64,000 nt of DNA from Gracilimonas amylolytica (GTDB lineage Bacteria; Bacteroidota; Rhodothermia; Balneolales; Balneolaceae), in assembly GCF_002911695.1 (NCBI RefSeq), contig NZ_PQBS01000032.1, forward strand, positions 1-64,000. Reading direction: 5' to 3'. Numbering within the stretch: the first letter of the stretch is position 1; the number at the start of each line of letters is the position of its first letter. Below the pieces are notes generated by a model. It saw nothing but the letters and a program-made list of their open reading frames with translations. It ran no database searches and was not told the origin of the DNA. Made by a program: the position numbers and the translations under genes. Below are positions 8,688 through 18,021 of this stretch, one piece after another.

Positions 8688-9485
8688 ATGAATTACCAAG
8701 GAAAAACCGTTTGGATAACAGGAGCCTCATCCGGAATAGGCAAAGCCTTTGCCCATAAACTTTATGATCTTGGTGCCAACCTGATACTTTCTTCTCGCCG
8801 TGAAGAGGCCTTGATCAAGGTTAAAAACGAACTTGGTGCGGATTCTTCCAGAATCAAAGTATTACCTCTTGATCTTACTGAACCTGAAACTTTCCCTGCT
8901 AAAACTAAAGAAGCACTAAAGGCTTTCGGGCAGATCGATGTTTTGATGAATAATGGAGGGATCAGTCAGCGTTCTACGGTGCTTGAAACAGATATGGAGG
9001 TGTACCGAAGACTGATGGAGATCAATTATTTTGGAGCCGTTGGCCTTACCAAACAAGTGTTACCGCATATGGTTGAGCGAAAAAGCGGGCACATCATTGT
9101 TACCAGCAGTGTGGCCGGTAAGATCGGAACCCGAGTCAGATCTGGCTATTCCGGCAGTAAGCACGCTGTTCAGGGTTTTTTCAATTCGCTGCGACAAGAG
9201 ATGTACCAACACAATGTTGCTGTGACTTTACTATGCCCGGGATTTGTTAAAACGGACATCAGCAAAAATGCATTAACAGCCGATGGCTCTGAGTTCGGCA
9301 AGATGGGAGATGCCCACCAAAAAGCTATGACAGCGGAACAGATGGTTGAAAAGGTGATGCCCAAGATCACCGCTCGAAAAGAAGAGATCTATGTTACCGG
9401 TTTTAAAGAAAGGCTGGCGATCTGGGTGCAGCGAATTTCACCGACATTGTTGAATCGGATCCTGAAGAATCAAAAGGTGACATAG
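8688..9485 (+). CDS. SDR-family oxidoreductase
   Basis: 265 aa classical short-chain dehydrogenase. NAD(P)-binding TGASSGIG at residues 11-18, the NNGG variant of the NNAG motif, catalytic Ser in VTSSVAG and Tyr/Lys in YSGSK. The arginine pair after the second strand (SSRREE) suggests NADPH preference. Resembles DHRS7-like dehydrogenases; substrate unknown. Single gene between divergent and convergent neighbours. Confidence 0.92.
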   Translation: MNYQGKTVWITGASSGIGKAFAHKLYDLGANLILSSRREEALIKVKNELGADSSRIKVLPLDLTEPETFPAKTKEALKAFGQIDVLMNNGGISQRSTVLETDMEVYRRLMEINYFGAVGLTKQVLPHMVERKSGHIIVTSSVAGKIGTRVRSGYSGSKHAVQGFFNSLRQEMYQHNVAVTLLCPGFVKTDISKNALTADGSEFGKMGDAHQKAMTAEQMVEKVMPKITARKEEIYVTGFKERLAIWVQRISPTLLNRILKNQKVT

Positions 9486-9561
9486 ATTCGTTACTGGTGT
9501 ATTCGTTGATGGTTATCAGTGAGCCGATTGCACGATCAACGAGTGATCTACCCCACCAAGA

Positions 9562-10482
9562 CTAACCCAGTCTACGTCTTTTAGTAAGGTATGCCAGCAA
9601 AGACTGATCGAACTGAGCCTGTGTATCCATTTCTTCAAAATCGATCTCAAATTCACTGCAAGCCATTCTGAACTGCCTGGTGTAATCTTCGACCTTTCGT
9701 TGATAATCTTTCCGGACCTGTGCAGGCAATACTTCCACTTCATCACTCAGCTCCATGTCCTCAAAAACAAATCTTCGGTCAGGAAAATCAAGATCTCTCT
9801 CGCTTTTCTTTTCCAGCACATTGAATAGCAGTACCTCATGCTTCCGGTGGCGCAGATGCTTCAACGCTGATATCAGTTCACTGTGTTCACTTACATTTTC
9901 AAACAGGTCCGTTATGATGATCACCAGACTACGGTGATTCAGTCGCTCTGCCACTTCATGAATGGCCTGGGCAGATGCCGTTACCCGCTTGTCCTTATCC
10001 CCCTTTTCCTCACGGATCAACTCGCGCTCCAGTTCCGTATAGATCTGCCTTAAGTGCGCATAGGTGGACTTTGCGGGAATAAACGCATCGATCTTTGAAT
10101 TGAAAGGAATCAGCCCGCAGGCATCCCGTTGTCGGTGCATGAGGTACATAAGCGAGGCCGCATAATGGATCCCATACCTGAGTTTACTCCATTCCGCAAA
10201 ATATTTGAACTGCATGGAGGTACTTGTATCAAGCATGATGTACGATCTCAGGTTGGTCTCTTCCTCGTACTGCTTCACATAAAAACGCTCTTTCTTGGCA
10301 TACACCTTCCAGTCAATGTGCTTGAAATCATCTCCGGGGTTATAGGGCCGGTGTTCAGCAAACTCCACACTGAACCCATGGAACGGACTTTTATGCAATC
10401 CGGATATGAATCCTTCCACGATCTTCTTGGCGCGAAGCTCAAGGGAGGATAATTTGGATAAAATACTTGGTTCAAGGATCAT
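9562..10482 (-). CDS. DUF58 domain protein (vWA-like)
   Basis: 306 aa. The N-terminal half carries the DUF58 signature (GLHKSPFHGFSVEFAEHRPY, then GDDFKHIDWKVYAK), followed by a von Willebrand A-like domain with a metal-site motif DTSTS. These proteins usually sit beside a MoxR ATPase; none is in this window, so this copy is an orphan. Role is probably in an envelope or chaperone-like complex, by family analogy. Confidence 0.9.
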   Translation of the reverse strand: MILEPSILSKLSSLELRAKKIVEGFISGLHKSPFHGFSVEFAEHRPYNPGDDFKHIDWKVYAKKERFYVKQYEEETNLRSYIMLDTSTSMQFKYFAEWSKLRYGIHYAASLMYLMHRQRDACGLIPFNSKIDAFIPAKSTYAHLRQIYTELERELIREEKGDKDKRVTASAQAIHEVAERLNHRSLVIIITDLFENVSEHSELISALKHLRHRKHEVLLFNVLEKKSERDLDFPDRRFVFEDMELSDEVEVLPAQVRKDYQRKVEDYTRQFRMACSEFEIDFEEMDTQAQFDQSLLAYLTKRRRLG

Positions 10483-10620
10483 CCTATATGGTAACGGTAT
10501 AAATCAATAGTTGAAAGTCATTACACACACTGCCCCTAATCTTCACAAACTTTTCGCAAAGAACAGCTATACTATGCACACTCACACACTCATTAAGTAT
10601 TCGTATTCAGGTTAAACACC

Positions 10621-12021
10621 ATGAAAACATTTTCTAAAGATCATGTATCTATTCTGATCGGGGTCATCGGATTTATCATTCCCTTTTTTCTCAGTATTCC
10701 GGGACTTTCTGAAGCCGGGCATGTAGCCTTAAGTGTCTTCATTATCGCCGCCATTTTCTGGATGTTTGAACCGGTTCCCATTTACGCCACATCCATTATG
10801 GTGATACTGTTGCAGGTGTTTTTTCTGAGCAAACAGGGCGTACTATTTCCTGAGGTTACGGCTGAATATACCCCAAATGGTTACACAGATTTCATCGGTA
10901 CGCTTGCCAATCCCATCATCATTTTGTTTTTAGGAGGATTTGTACTGGCGGATGCTGCTGTTAAATATGATCTCGACAAGAACCTTACCCGGATCCTGTT
11001 AAAACCATTTGGTTCAAAACCCAAATTCATCATTCTCGGTTTAATGGTTGTGACAGGACTGCTTTCCGCTTTTATGAGTAACACGGCCACTACGGCTATG
11101 ATGATGACCGTAATCCTTCCGATCATTGCCAAAACAGAAGTATCTGACCCACTTCGGATCGGATTGGCATTAAGTATTCCGTTTGCTGCCAATATTGGAG
11201 GGATCGCTACTCCCATTGGAACCCCTCCAAATGCTGTGGTGATCGGGGCTCTCTCGAATCAGGGAATCGATATTGCCTTCACTGAGTGGATGGTATTGGC
11301 AGGACCCCTGGTAATAATCGTGTTGTTCGTTACCTGGCTGGTACTTCTCTGGATGTTCAAACCCGAAACAGATTCCATTCCTTTAGATCTTAAAGGGACC
11401 TTCCAAAAGAACTCCTCAGCCATATTGGTTTATCTGGTTTTTGGTGCCACCGTTATACTTTGGGTCACTGAAAGCCTGCATGGCATCGGGAGCAGCATCA
11501 TTGCACTGATCCCAGTAACCGTTTTAGCCCTCACGGGCATTCTGGACAAGGATGGCATTCGTCAACTCCCCTGGGAGGTTCTATGGCTGGTAGCCGGAGG
11601 CATTTCACTCGGTATCTCTATGGAGGGAACCGGACTGGCAGAGTGGATCATTACGAATATCGAATGGAGTATCTTTTCTCCGGTTTTTATGATCATCATC
11701 TTTAGCTTAGTGGCTATTGTGATGTCCAACTTTTTGTCCCATACCGTTTCCGCCACGCTGTTGATCCCACTGGCTGTCAGTCTTGCAACCTCCGGTGTAG
11801 CCGGAGAGGGATTCAGCCTGGTGTTGATCAGTTTGGTTATCGGTGTCAGTGCCAGCCTCGCCATGATGCTGCCGATCTCAACCCCGCCTAATGCCATTGC
11901 CATCAGTACCGGAACCCTGAAGACCAAACACATGACCCGCGCCGGCCTGGTGATCGGACTCTTTGGCCTGATCATGGTAACTCTCTACGCCTTGTTCTAC
12001 TGGCCATTAATCTTAAATTAG
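10621..12021 (+). CDS. SLC13/DASS-family anion:sodium symporter
   Basis: 466 aa inner-membrane transporter with about 11-12 hydrophobic segments. Two pseudo-symmetric substrate loops are clear: IGTPPNAVVIG and ISTPPNAIAIS, plus the MSNTATTAM motif typical of the family. Members carry dicarboxylates, citrate or sulfate; the sequence does not decide which. Followed at 6 bases by a receiver protein and then a histidine kinase, hinting that transport and signalling are linked. Confidence 0.9.
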   Translation: MKTFSKDHVSILIGVIGFIIPFFLSIPGLSEAGHVALSVFIIAAIFWMFEPVPIYATSIMVILLQVFFLSKQGVLFPEVTAEYTPNGYTDFIGTLANPIIILFLGGFVLADAAVKYDLDKNLTRILLKPFGSKPKFIILGLMVVTGLLSAFMSNTATTAMMMTVILPIIAKTEVSDPLRIGLALSIPFAANIGGIATPIGTPPNAVVIGALSNQGIDIAFTEWMVLAGPLVIIVLFVTWLVLLWMFKPETDSIPLDLKGTFQKNSSAILVYLVFGATVILWVTESLHGIGSSIIALIPVTVLALTGILDKDGIRQLPWEVLWLVAGGISLGISMEGTGLAEWIITNIEWSIFSPVFMIIIFSLVAIVMSNFLSHTVSATLLIPLAVSLATSGVAGEGFSLVLISLVIGVSASLAMMLPISTPPNAIAISTGTLKTKHMTRAGLVIGLFGLIMVTLYALFYWPLILN

Positions 12022-12027
12022 AAAACC

Positions 12028-12525
12028 ATGGATCACAAAATTTATATACTGATCGTTGAAGATGAACTTGAAGTGATGGATGCCCTTGTAAAGGATCTCG
12101 AAAACTTTGAGGCCTTCTTTCCCGTCGAAACTGCCAATGATACCCGCGAAGCACAGGAAGTGATCGATTATATCATTGATCATGGCCACAGGATTGGATT
12201 GATCCTCTGCGACCATGTGTTGCCGGGTAAGAACGGTGTGGATCTGCTTATCGACCTTCAGTCAAATGAGGATACCATCAAGAGCAAAAAGGTTCTCGTT
12301 ACCGGACAAGCAGGACATGAAGACACCATTCTGGCTATCAATAAAGCCAACCTGGATCATTACATTTCCAAACCGTGGACGGAAGAAGGGTTACAGGAAG
12401 TGGTCAGAAACCAACTCACGGATTACGTGATCGAAAATGAAAAGAACCTTCTTTCTTACATGCAGATCCTGGATGCTGAAAAATTATCGGAAGCCATGCG
12501 AACTAAAAAAATGACCGATCATTGA
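12028..12525 (+). CDS. Stand-alone receiver-domain response regulator
   Basis: 165 aa. Receiver fold with acidic residues E11-D12, phosphoacceptor Asp62 in LILCDHVLPG, Thr in VTGQAG and Lys in ISKPW, then a short helical C-terminal extension without a recognisable output domain. The CDHVLPG and SKPW motifs resemble regulators used with cyclic-nucleotide-binding kinases. The kinase starts one base after its stop. Confidence 0.9.
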   Translation: MDHKIYILIVEDELEVMDALVKDLENFEAFFPVETANDTREAQEVIDYIIDHGHRIGLILCDHVLPGKNGVDLLIDLQSNEDTIKSKKVLVTGQAGHEDTILAINKANLDHYISKPWTEEGLQEVVRNQLTDYVIENEKNLLSYMQILDAEKLSEAMRTKKMTDH

Positions 12526-12526
12526 T

Positions 12527-13960
12527 ATGACTGACCAACAAGGTATATCGTGGCTTAATGATACCGGGGCCATACTGAATTTTATTCGAAGATTGATCAA
12601 AGATCTTCCTGAACTGCAGGAGCGGCTCATGGACCTTAATGAAGGTGATCTACTTTTCTCTCAGGGTGATCCCCTGGAGCATATGTATCTTGTGTTGGAA
12701 GGAAATATCACTCTCACCCGAACTCAACCCGATGAATCTGAAGTTAAGCTGATCACATTGGGTCCCGGTAGTTTTGCCGGGCTTATTGCCTTCACCACCG
12801 GTGAACCAACCCTGACAAGCGGACGCATTTCACAGAAAGGTCAGGCTTTGAAGATGCGGCCTCAACAATTTGAGCAGTATTTGAACGATCACCCCCGCTT
12901 AAAACATCCGCTTCAGCAACTCATGCTGAACAACATGATCCAGCGGTATAAGAGCAACCTACGGCTTCAAACCAGAACCCACCTGCTCAGTAAAGAGCTG
13001 AACAAAGAGCGTAATGATCTTAAAAAAGCCTATGCCCAATTAGAGGAAACACACCAAATGCTGGTACATCAGGAGAAAATGGCGACCCTGGGTGAGCTTG
13101 TTTCAGGTTTTGCCCACGAGGTCAACAATCCGGCTTCCGCTTTAATGCGAGCCGCTGAAAACCTGGTAGAGATCTACTCCAAGTTTGAAAGCAGTCATTA
13201 TTCATACAAGCTATTCAGGTTGGGCTTACAATCCACACCGGTTGACAGTAATACCCAGCGTAACCGAATGCTTATGATCGAAAAGCGTTACCCCTGGATC
13301 CATGATCGCTCATCGGTTAGAAAACTGGCTCATATGTCGGACGAGGCCCTTGACCTGATCGATGCAAACCGGAAAAAGGGAGAGATGGATACGCTTATCA
13401 ATCATTATGAAGCCGGCAAGATGATCCATAATATTCGTATTGCCAGCCAACGCATCGCCAATCTTGTGAAGAGCCTTAAAAGTTACAGCCGTCAGGATCA
13501 AAACAAGGAAGAACACGCAGACATCAGAGAAGGCATTCAGGATACCATTTTGGTATTAAGCAATCGCCTCAAATTCATTGACCTGAACCTCAAGTTCAAC
13601 GACATCCCAAAAACCTGCGCTAACATTGGAGACCTCAATCAGGTCTGGACCAATATTATCGTAAATGCCTGCGATGCCATGAAAGATCAGGGCAAACTCA
13701 CTATCTCAACTGAAGCTACTGATGACTTCATCTTTGTGAAAATATCCGATTCCGGTCCCGGAATACCTGAACATCTCATTCCAAAGATCTTTGAACCGAA
13801 TTTCACGACCAAAAATCAGGGAGCTGAATTCGGTCTTGGACTTGGACTTGCCATTTCAAGCGAGATCGTAGGTCAAGCCGGGGGTGAAATAGAAGTCACC
13901 AATAAAACCGGGGGCGGGGCTCAATTTTCTATTTCCATCCCAATTCGGGAAGATTGCTAA
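12527..13960 (+). CDS. Cyclic-nucleotide-binding-domain histidine kinase
   Basis: 477 aa, soluble. Residues about 25-135 form a CRP-like cNMP-binding domain (LNEGDLLFSQGDP, YLVLEGNI); about 150-185 a coiled coil; His197 in GFAHEVNNPASAL is the phosphoacceptor; the C-terminal ATPase has DSGPGIP and GLGLGLAIS. The H box with a following NPAS is typical of this kinase subfamily. It likely phosphorylates the receiver protein one base upstream. Whether a cyclic nucleotide is really bound cannot be told here. Confidence 0.9.
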   Translation: MTDQQGISWLNDTGAILNFIRRLIKDLPELQERLMDLNEGDLLFSQGDPLEHMYLVLEGNITLTRTQPDESEVKLITLGPGSFAGLIAFTTGEPTLTSGRISQKGQALKMRPQQFEQYLNDHPRLKHPLQQLMLNNMIQRYKSNLRLQTRTHLLSKELNKERNDLKKAYAQLEETHQMLVHQEKMATLGELVSGFAHEVNNPASALMRAAENLVEIYSKFESSHYSYKLFRLGLQSTPVDSNTQRNRMLMIEKRYPWIHDRSSVRKLAHMSDEALDLIDANRKKGEMDTLINHYEAGKMIHNIRIASQRIANLVKSLKSYSRQDQNKEEHADIREGIQDTILVLSNRLKFIDLNLKFNDIPKTCANIGDLNQVWTNIIVNACDAMKDQGKLTISTEATDDFIFVKISDSGPGIPEHLIPKIFEPNFTTKNQGAEFGLGLGLAISSEIVGQAGGEIEVTNKTGGGAQFSISIPIREDC

Positions 13961-13985
13961 CAGTTGATGCCTGATCAATCAACCC

Positions 13986-16175
13986 TTATGAATTCTTTTC
14001 CGCGGCTTCATTCGCCATATAATACAGCTGCATGATCCGGATCTGATCATAACCGATCTTCTTATTCATACGATCATACACCACTTTTAACATGTGTGAA
14101 CCCTTCTCATCAAAAACTTTGATGATCTCATCCTGCTGCCTTAAAGATAGACTTGTGGCATCGGTGATACCATCCAACCGGAGATCATTACCCTCCTTCA
14201 AATAATCTTTAAGGTGGTTCAGAATGGTTACTTCCTTTACACCGTGTTCTTCAGCCAAATGTTCAATAGACTGACCGGCATTAAAGGCTTTACCTATCTG
14301 CTGATGCAGCTCAACATTTTCAAGTTCTTCGGCTTTTTCCTGAAGGGTTTCTTCTTTGGATTCAATGTCGTGCTCGGCCGTGTACTTTTTGATGACACCG
14401 ATAAAGGCCGACCCGTACTTTTTCAGCTTCACATCTCCCACACCATACAGCGGTAACAAATGCTCCTTGTCTTTTGGATAATAATAGGCCATTTCCATAA
14501 GCGTGGTATCAGGGAAAATGGTGTACGGTGGAATGCCTTTTTCATCTGCCATCTGTTTACGCTCTTTACGAAGGATCTCAAAAAGGTCCTCATCGTATTT
14601 AGCTTCCACTTCACTGGCCACACGCGACGCTTCTTCGGTGCTCATGGCCGTAGCGGTTCTATCCAGCGTTCCGTACACATTTTCATCCCCTTTCAGCACA
14701 GAGTGGCCCTTTTCTTCAATCACCAGCTCGGCATGCTCGCCTTTCGACAAATAATCCTGCCGGATCAACATTCTTGAAAGCTGCTCCCACTGATTTTTCG
14801 ACCATTCTTTGCCTGATCCATGTGAGCTTAGCTTATCGTGTTCCAACTCCAGTACTTTTTGCGCTTTGGAACCTCTCAATACATTGATGACCTGCGTTTT
14901 TCCAAAGCTCTCGCCCAATTCGGAGATACACTTCAGTAATTTCTGTGCCTGCAGGGTGAAATCTTCCACATCCTCTTCTTTTGAGAGGCAATTATCACAC
15001 ATACCACATTCATCTTTCGTGTATTTCTCTCCAAAATATTTCATCAAAGGAATACGGCGACATTTTTTTGTCTCAATGAATTTAACGAGATCATCCAGGT
15101 GCTTTTCAGCAATCTCTTTTTCCTGCCCTTCTTTTTTGTTGATGAAGTATTTGATCTTATGGCGATCGTTGTAGCTGAATAACATCACACAGTCGGAGCG
15201 TAACCCATCTCGCCCTGCACGACCAATTTGCTGATAATACTGCTCGATGTTCTGTGGCATATCATAGTGCATCACAAAACGCACATTTGGCTTGTTGATC
15301 CCCATCCCAAAAGCAATGGTAGCCACAATGATCTGCACATCATCCCTAATGAACTGCCGCTGATTTATGGCGCGGTCACGGTCAGAGAGTCCCGCATGGT
15401 AGGGTTTCACCGAATATCCTTCATCATCCAATGCCTGATAGAGTTCATCTACCTGTCGGCGTGAAATACAATAAATGATACCGGATTGATTCTTTCGCGT
15501 ATACAGAAAATCCAGCACCTGATTGGTGGCATCTTCTTTATCCGCAATTTTCAGAAACAAATTAGGGCGGTCAAAGCTGGCGATGAATTCTTCAGACTCA
15601 CCAAACTCCAGCGTCTTCTTGATATCTTCACGCACCCTTGGGGTAGCCGTTGCTGTCAGAGCCATGCAGGTGGCATCCGGAAAGATCTCCTTTCTTACCC
15701 GGGCCAGTTCCCGATAATCGGGTCGGAAATCATGCCCCCATTCAGAGATACAGTGAGCTTCATCCACAGCAAAGAGATCTACTTTAATATTATCCAGAAG
15801 CTCGCGGGTCTTGTCCATTAATAAGGTTTCCGGGGCTATATACAGGAGCTTAGCCTTTCCGTTCAGGACCTGTCGCCGGTTATAACCGTATGCTTCCGGT
15901 GAAAGGGAGCTGTTCAGGTGTACAGCATTGATGTCAAATTCGCGCAGTTGTTCAACCTGATCTTTCATCAGGGAGATCAGGGGAGATACGACCACCGTAA
16001 GGCCGTCAAAAATTAATGCCGGGATCTGATAGCAGAGAGACTTCCCCCCACCGGTTGGCATAATGACGAGTGCATCTTTTCTCTTGAGTACCTGACTGAT
16101 AATATCTTCCTGAAGGGGACGAAAGGTATCGTAGCCGAACGTTTCTTTTAGGGTAGCTTTTGCTTCTTTGATCAC
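13986..16175 (-). CDS. recQ: ATP-dependent DNA helicase RecQ
   Basis: 729 aa SF2 helicase for recombination and fork repair. Walker A TGGGKS at residues 41-46, DEAH box (VDEAHCISEWGHDFRP), motif VI QQIGRAGRDG, four-cysteine zinc site (C-R-R then CGMCDNC), winged-helix RQC domain and an HRDC domain. A C-terminal extension of about 120 residues resembles the helix-turn-helix tail found in Bacteroidota RecQ. Single gene. Confidence 0.96.
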   Translation of the reverse strand: MIKEAKATLKETFGYDTFRPLQEDIISQVLKRKDALVIMPTGGGKSLCYQIPALIFDGLTVVVSPLISLMKDQVEQLREFDINAVHLNSSLSPEAYGYNRRQVLNGKAKLLYIAPETLLMDKTRELLDNIKVDLFAVDEAHCISEWGHDFRPDYRELARVRKEIFPDATCMALTATATPRVREDIKKTLEFGESEEFIASFDRPNLFLKIADKEDATNQVLDFLYTRKNQSGIIYCISRRQVDELYQALDDEGYSVKPYHAGLSDRDRAINQRQFIRDDVQIIVATIAFGMGINKPNVRFVMHYDMPQNIEQYYQQIGRAGRDGLRSDCVMLFSYNDRHKIKYFINKKEGQEKEIAEKHLDDLVKFIETKKCRRIPLMKYFGEKYTKDECGMCDNCLSKEEDVEDFTLQAQKLLKCISELGESFGKTQVINVLRGSKAQKVLELEHDKLSSHGSGKEWSKNQWEQLSRMLIRQDYLSKGEHAELVIEEKGHSVLKGDENVYGTLDRTATAMSTEEASRVASEVEAKYDEDLFEILRKERKQMADEKGIPPYTIFPDTTLMEMAYYYPKDKEHLLPLYGVGDVKLKKYGSAFIGVIKKYTAEHDIESKEETLQEKAEELENVELHQQIGKAFNAGQSIEHLAEEHGVKEVTILNHLKDYLKEGNDLRLDGITDATSLSLRQQDEIIKVFDEKGSHMLKVVYDRMNKKIGYDQIRIMQLYYMANEAAEKNS

Positions 16176-16364
16176 AGAATAGTGGTGTTTTGGTGGAGTG
16201 CAGATCTTATCTCTTTATTGCTCGTCTGCAATTTCACACTTTAGATTTATAATTATTGGGTTCTCTTATGACCCTAAAGGTAAGGCTGTTTTCATCAAAA
16301 TTTAAGGAGGTTAGCAAAATTGATGGCTATCCCAATTATTTAATATTTAGAATTTCTTTGTGAG

Positions 16365-17282
16365 CTATAAACGAATCGACCATCCAACGCCTAAAGCAAC
16401 GTCAGAACTGGATTCCGTTAATCCAAAAGAAAGAGAACTATTCATCGATATTTTTGAGGAAATAATATAACCTAAACCGGTACTTACACTTAAAGGCGGC
16501 TCATAATCATTAATAATTTCAGTGAAGCCGCTCAGGCTGGTACTCACAAGCCATTTTCCATTTGCAAGAGAACGACTGTATCCGATACTATAAGATAAAG
16601 GATCCTGAAGTTTAAGGTCAGGCATATCACCATACCACCATTTCATGAGGTCAACATACAGAAAATTATTACTGAGAAACCGTTGTGAGAGTGAGGCTCC
16701 AAAACCAAAATCCCATTCACCGGTTCCAAACCCATTATCCGTGCTTGTCATTGGGATTTTCAGGTTCGCGTTAAGCTGAAGACTTGTAGCACCATTATTT
16801 GACCTGATGAGATTATAATTGGCATAAACTGACGGATCACCAAAAGAATAGGAGTTGTAGGACAGGGTATCCGTCAGGTTGATCGTACTGTCTGATGAGT
16901 TATTAGCTAATGAAGCAGGTGAACTAAATTTACCCATTCCTCCGCCTCCCTGACCTCTTCCCGGTCGGTTTCCGGATGAATCTGCCAATGAACCGTGTTG
17001 TGAACCTCCTGTTGGTAAGTAACCGGTAGCTCCATAGGAAATCCAAGGGGAATTCTGATAAATAAAAGGCACGGATAACGAGGCATTGATCCTACTTCCC
17101 GAGACCATAAACCCGTTTAAAAATGAGACACTCTCGGTGTTTTCAGTAAAAAAATAGGAACCGGTTGTGTAATGCATACTTCCGTTGTAGGAAATACTTT
17201 GTGCCACTACACAACCGATTCCCTGATGGCTTGCTAAAGTTACCATCAACATCACCCCAATTTTGATCATTTGGGATCTCAT
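16365..17282 (-). CDS. Putative outer-membrane beta-barrel protein
   Basis: 305 aa from ATG 17282, chosen because AGGAG lies 6 bases upstream; a TTG two codons earlier is less likely. Signal peptide followed by alternating amphipathic strands with aromatic girdles, ending in an aromatic/Arg-Leu strand (VGWSIRL), typical of a barrel. Residues about 125-150 form a Gly-rich loop (RPGRGQGGGGMGK). Resembles the transporter-like barrels grouped with the MetA-pathway family, but assignment is weak. Lies downstream of the Gln-rich protein gene (52-base gap), probably one operon. Confidence 0.7.
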   Translation of the reverse strand: MRSQMIKIGVMLMVTLASHQGIGCVVAQSISYNGSMHYTTGSYFFTENTESVSFLNGFMVSGSRINASLSVPFIYQNSPWISYGATGYLPTGGSQHGSLADSSGNRPGRGQGGGGMGKFSSPASLANNSSDSTINLTDTLSYNSYSFGDPSVYANYNLIRSNNGATSLQLNANLKIPMTSTDNGFGTGEWDFGFGASLSQRFLSNNFLYVDLMKWWYGDMPDLKLQDPLSYSIGYSRSLANGKWLVSTSLSGFTEIINDYEPPLSVSTGLGYIISSKISMNSSLSFGLTESSSDVALGVGWSIRL

Positions 17283-17334
17283 ACACAACTCCTATCCGGC
17301 TATAAACCACTTATTATTTAGGTAGTTAGTACTC

Positions 17335-17817
17335 TTAGTTTTGATTTTGCTTCAGGTTATCTTTTTCGTGCAAACGATCCCGAATTCTATCCATCGCTTT
17401 TACGGCTTCCTCGGCCTGGCCTGTCATATCATTTAATCGTTGGCGAAGCTGTTCCATATCTTGCTGCATGGCTCTGTCCTGGGTCATCTGGCGATCTTGA
17501 AGCATCATATTGCAACGTTCAGCGGCGTTTTTAAGGTTACCGATGGTCAACCCTAATTGTTCACTGAATCGATACATATTCTGATACTGATATCGTAACT
17601 GTTCATTTTGTGTTTGCTGCATGTTACGATTCATTTCCTGACTCAACATGTGTGTGCGTTCCTGAAGCTGATTCATTTTCTGCACCATCTGTTGTACTTG
17701 TTGCTGTTGCTGCATCTGTTGCATTTGCTGTTGTTGACCGGTTTGCTGGGCAACAACATTTGCGGTTAGAAACATACACATCAAAAGCATTGACGAGATC
17801 TTCATGGTTGTTTTCAT
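17335..17817 (-). CDS. Secreted Gln/Met-rich coiled-coil protein
   Basis: 160 aa. Signal peptide cleaved around NVVAQ, then a low-complexity Q/M-rich stretch (about residues 25-45) running into long heptad-like helices with many Gln, Met, Arg and Asn. A GGGAG-type ribosome site sits before the ATG (AAGGGAGACACA). No enzyme domain. Periplasmic helical protein of unknown role, transcribed ahead of the barrel gene. Confidence 0.7.
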   Translation of the reverse strand: MKTTMKISSMLLMCMFLTANVVAQQTGQQQQMQQMQQQQQVQQMVQKMNQLQERTHMLSQEMNRNMQQTQNEQLRYQYQNMYRFSEQLGLTIGNLKNAAERCNMMLQDRQMTQDRAMQQDMEQLRQRLNDMTGQAEEAVKAMDRIRDRLHEKDNLKQNQN

Positions 17818-17977
17818 TGTGTCTCCCTTCTTTATTTAATATTAATTTTGGCTCTCTAAACCATATATAAAATAACAAAAACGCTTATCAATAGATATAG
17901 CAGACCCCTAAGGAACAAACATTTAGCTCAAACTATTTCAACTCAAACCTTACCCTACCATAACCCGAAAAAATAAC

Positions 17978-18003
17978 AAAGCCCTCCGTAGAGGGCTTTG
18001 TTT
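17978..18003 (-). terminator. Intrinsic terminator after carB
   Basis: Perfect 11-bp stem (ACAAAGCCCTC paired with GAGGGCTTTGT) with a 4-base loop; on the minus strand it is followed by TTATTTTTT. It lies just after the carB stop and separates carB from the Gln-rich protein gene. Confidence 0.85.
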
Positions 18004-18021
18004 ATGTTACCGATATACGTT

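Noticed and set aside
9485-9561. CGTTGAT/ATCAACG inverted pair after the SDR gene
   Set aside because: Short and imperfect with a long spacer and no U-tract; could be chance.
9516-9746. 76-aa minus-strand frame at the end of the DUF58 gene
   Set aside because: Out of frame with DUF58 coding sequence; shadow.
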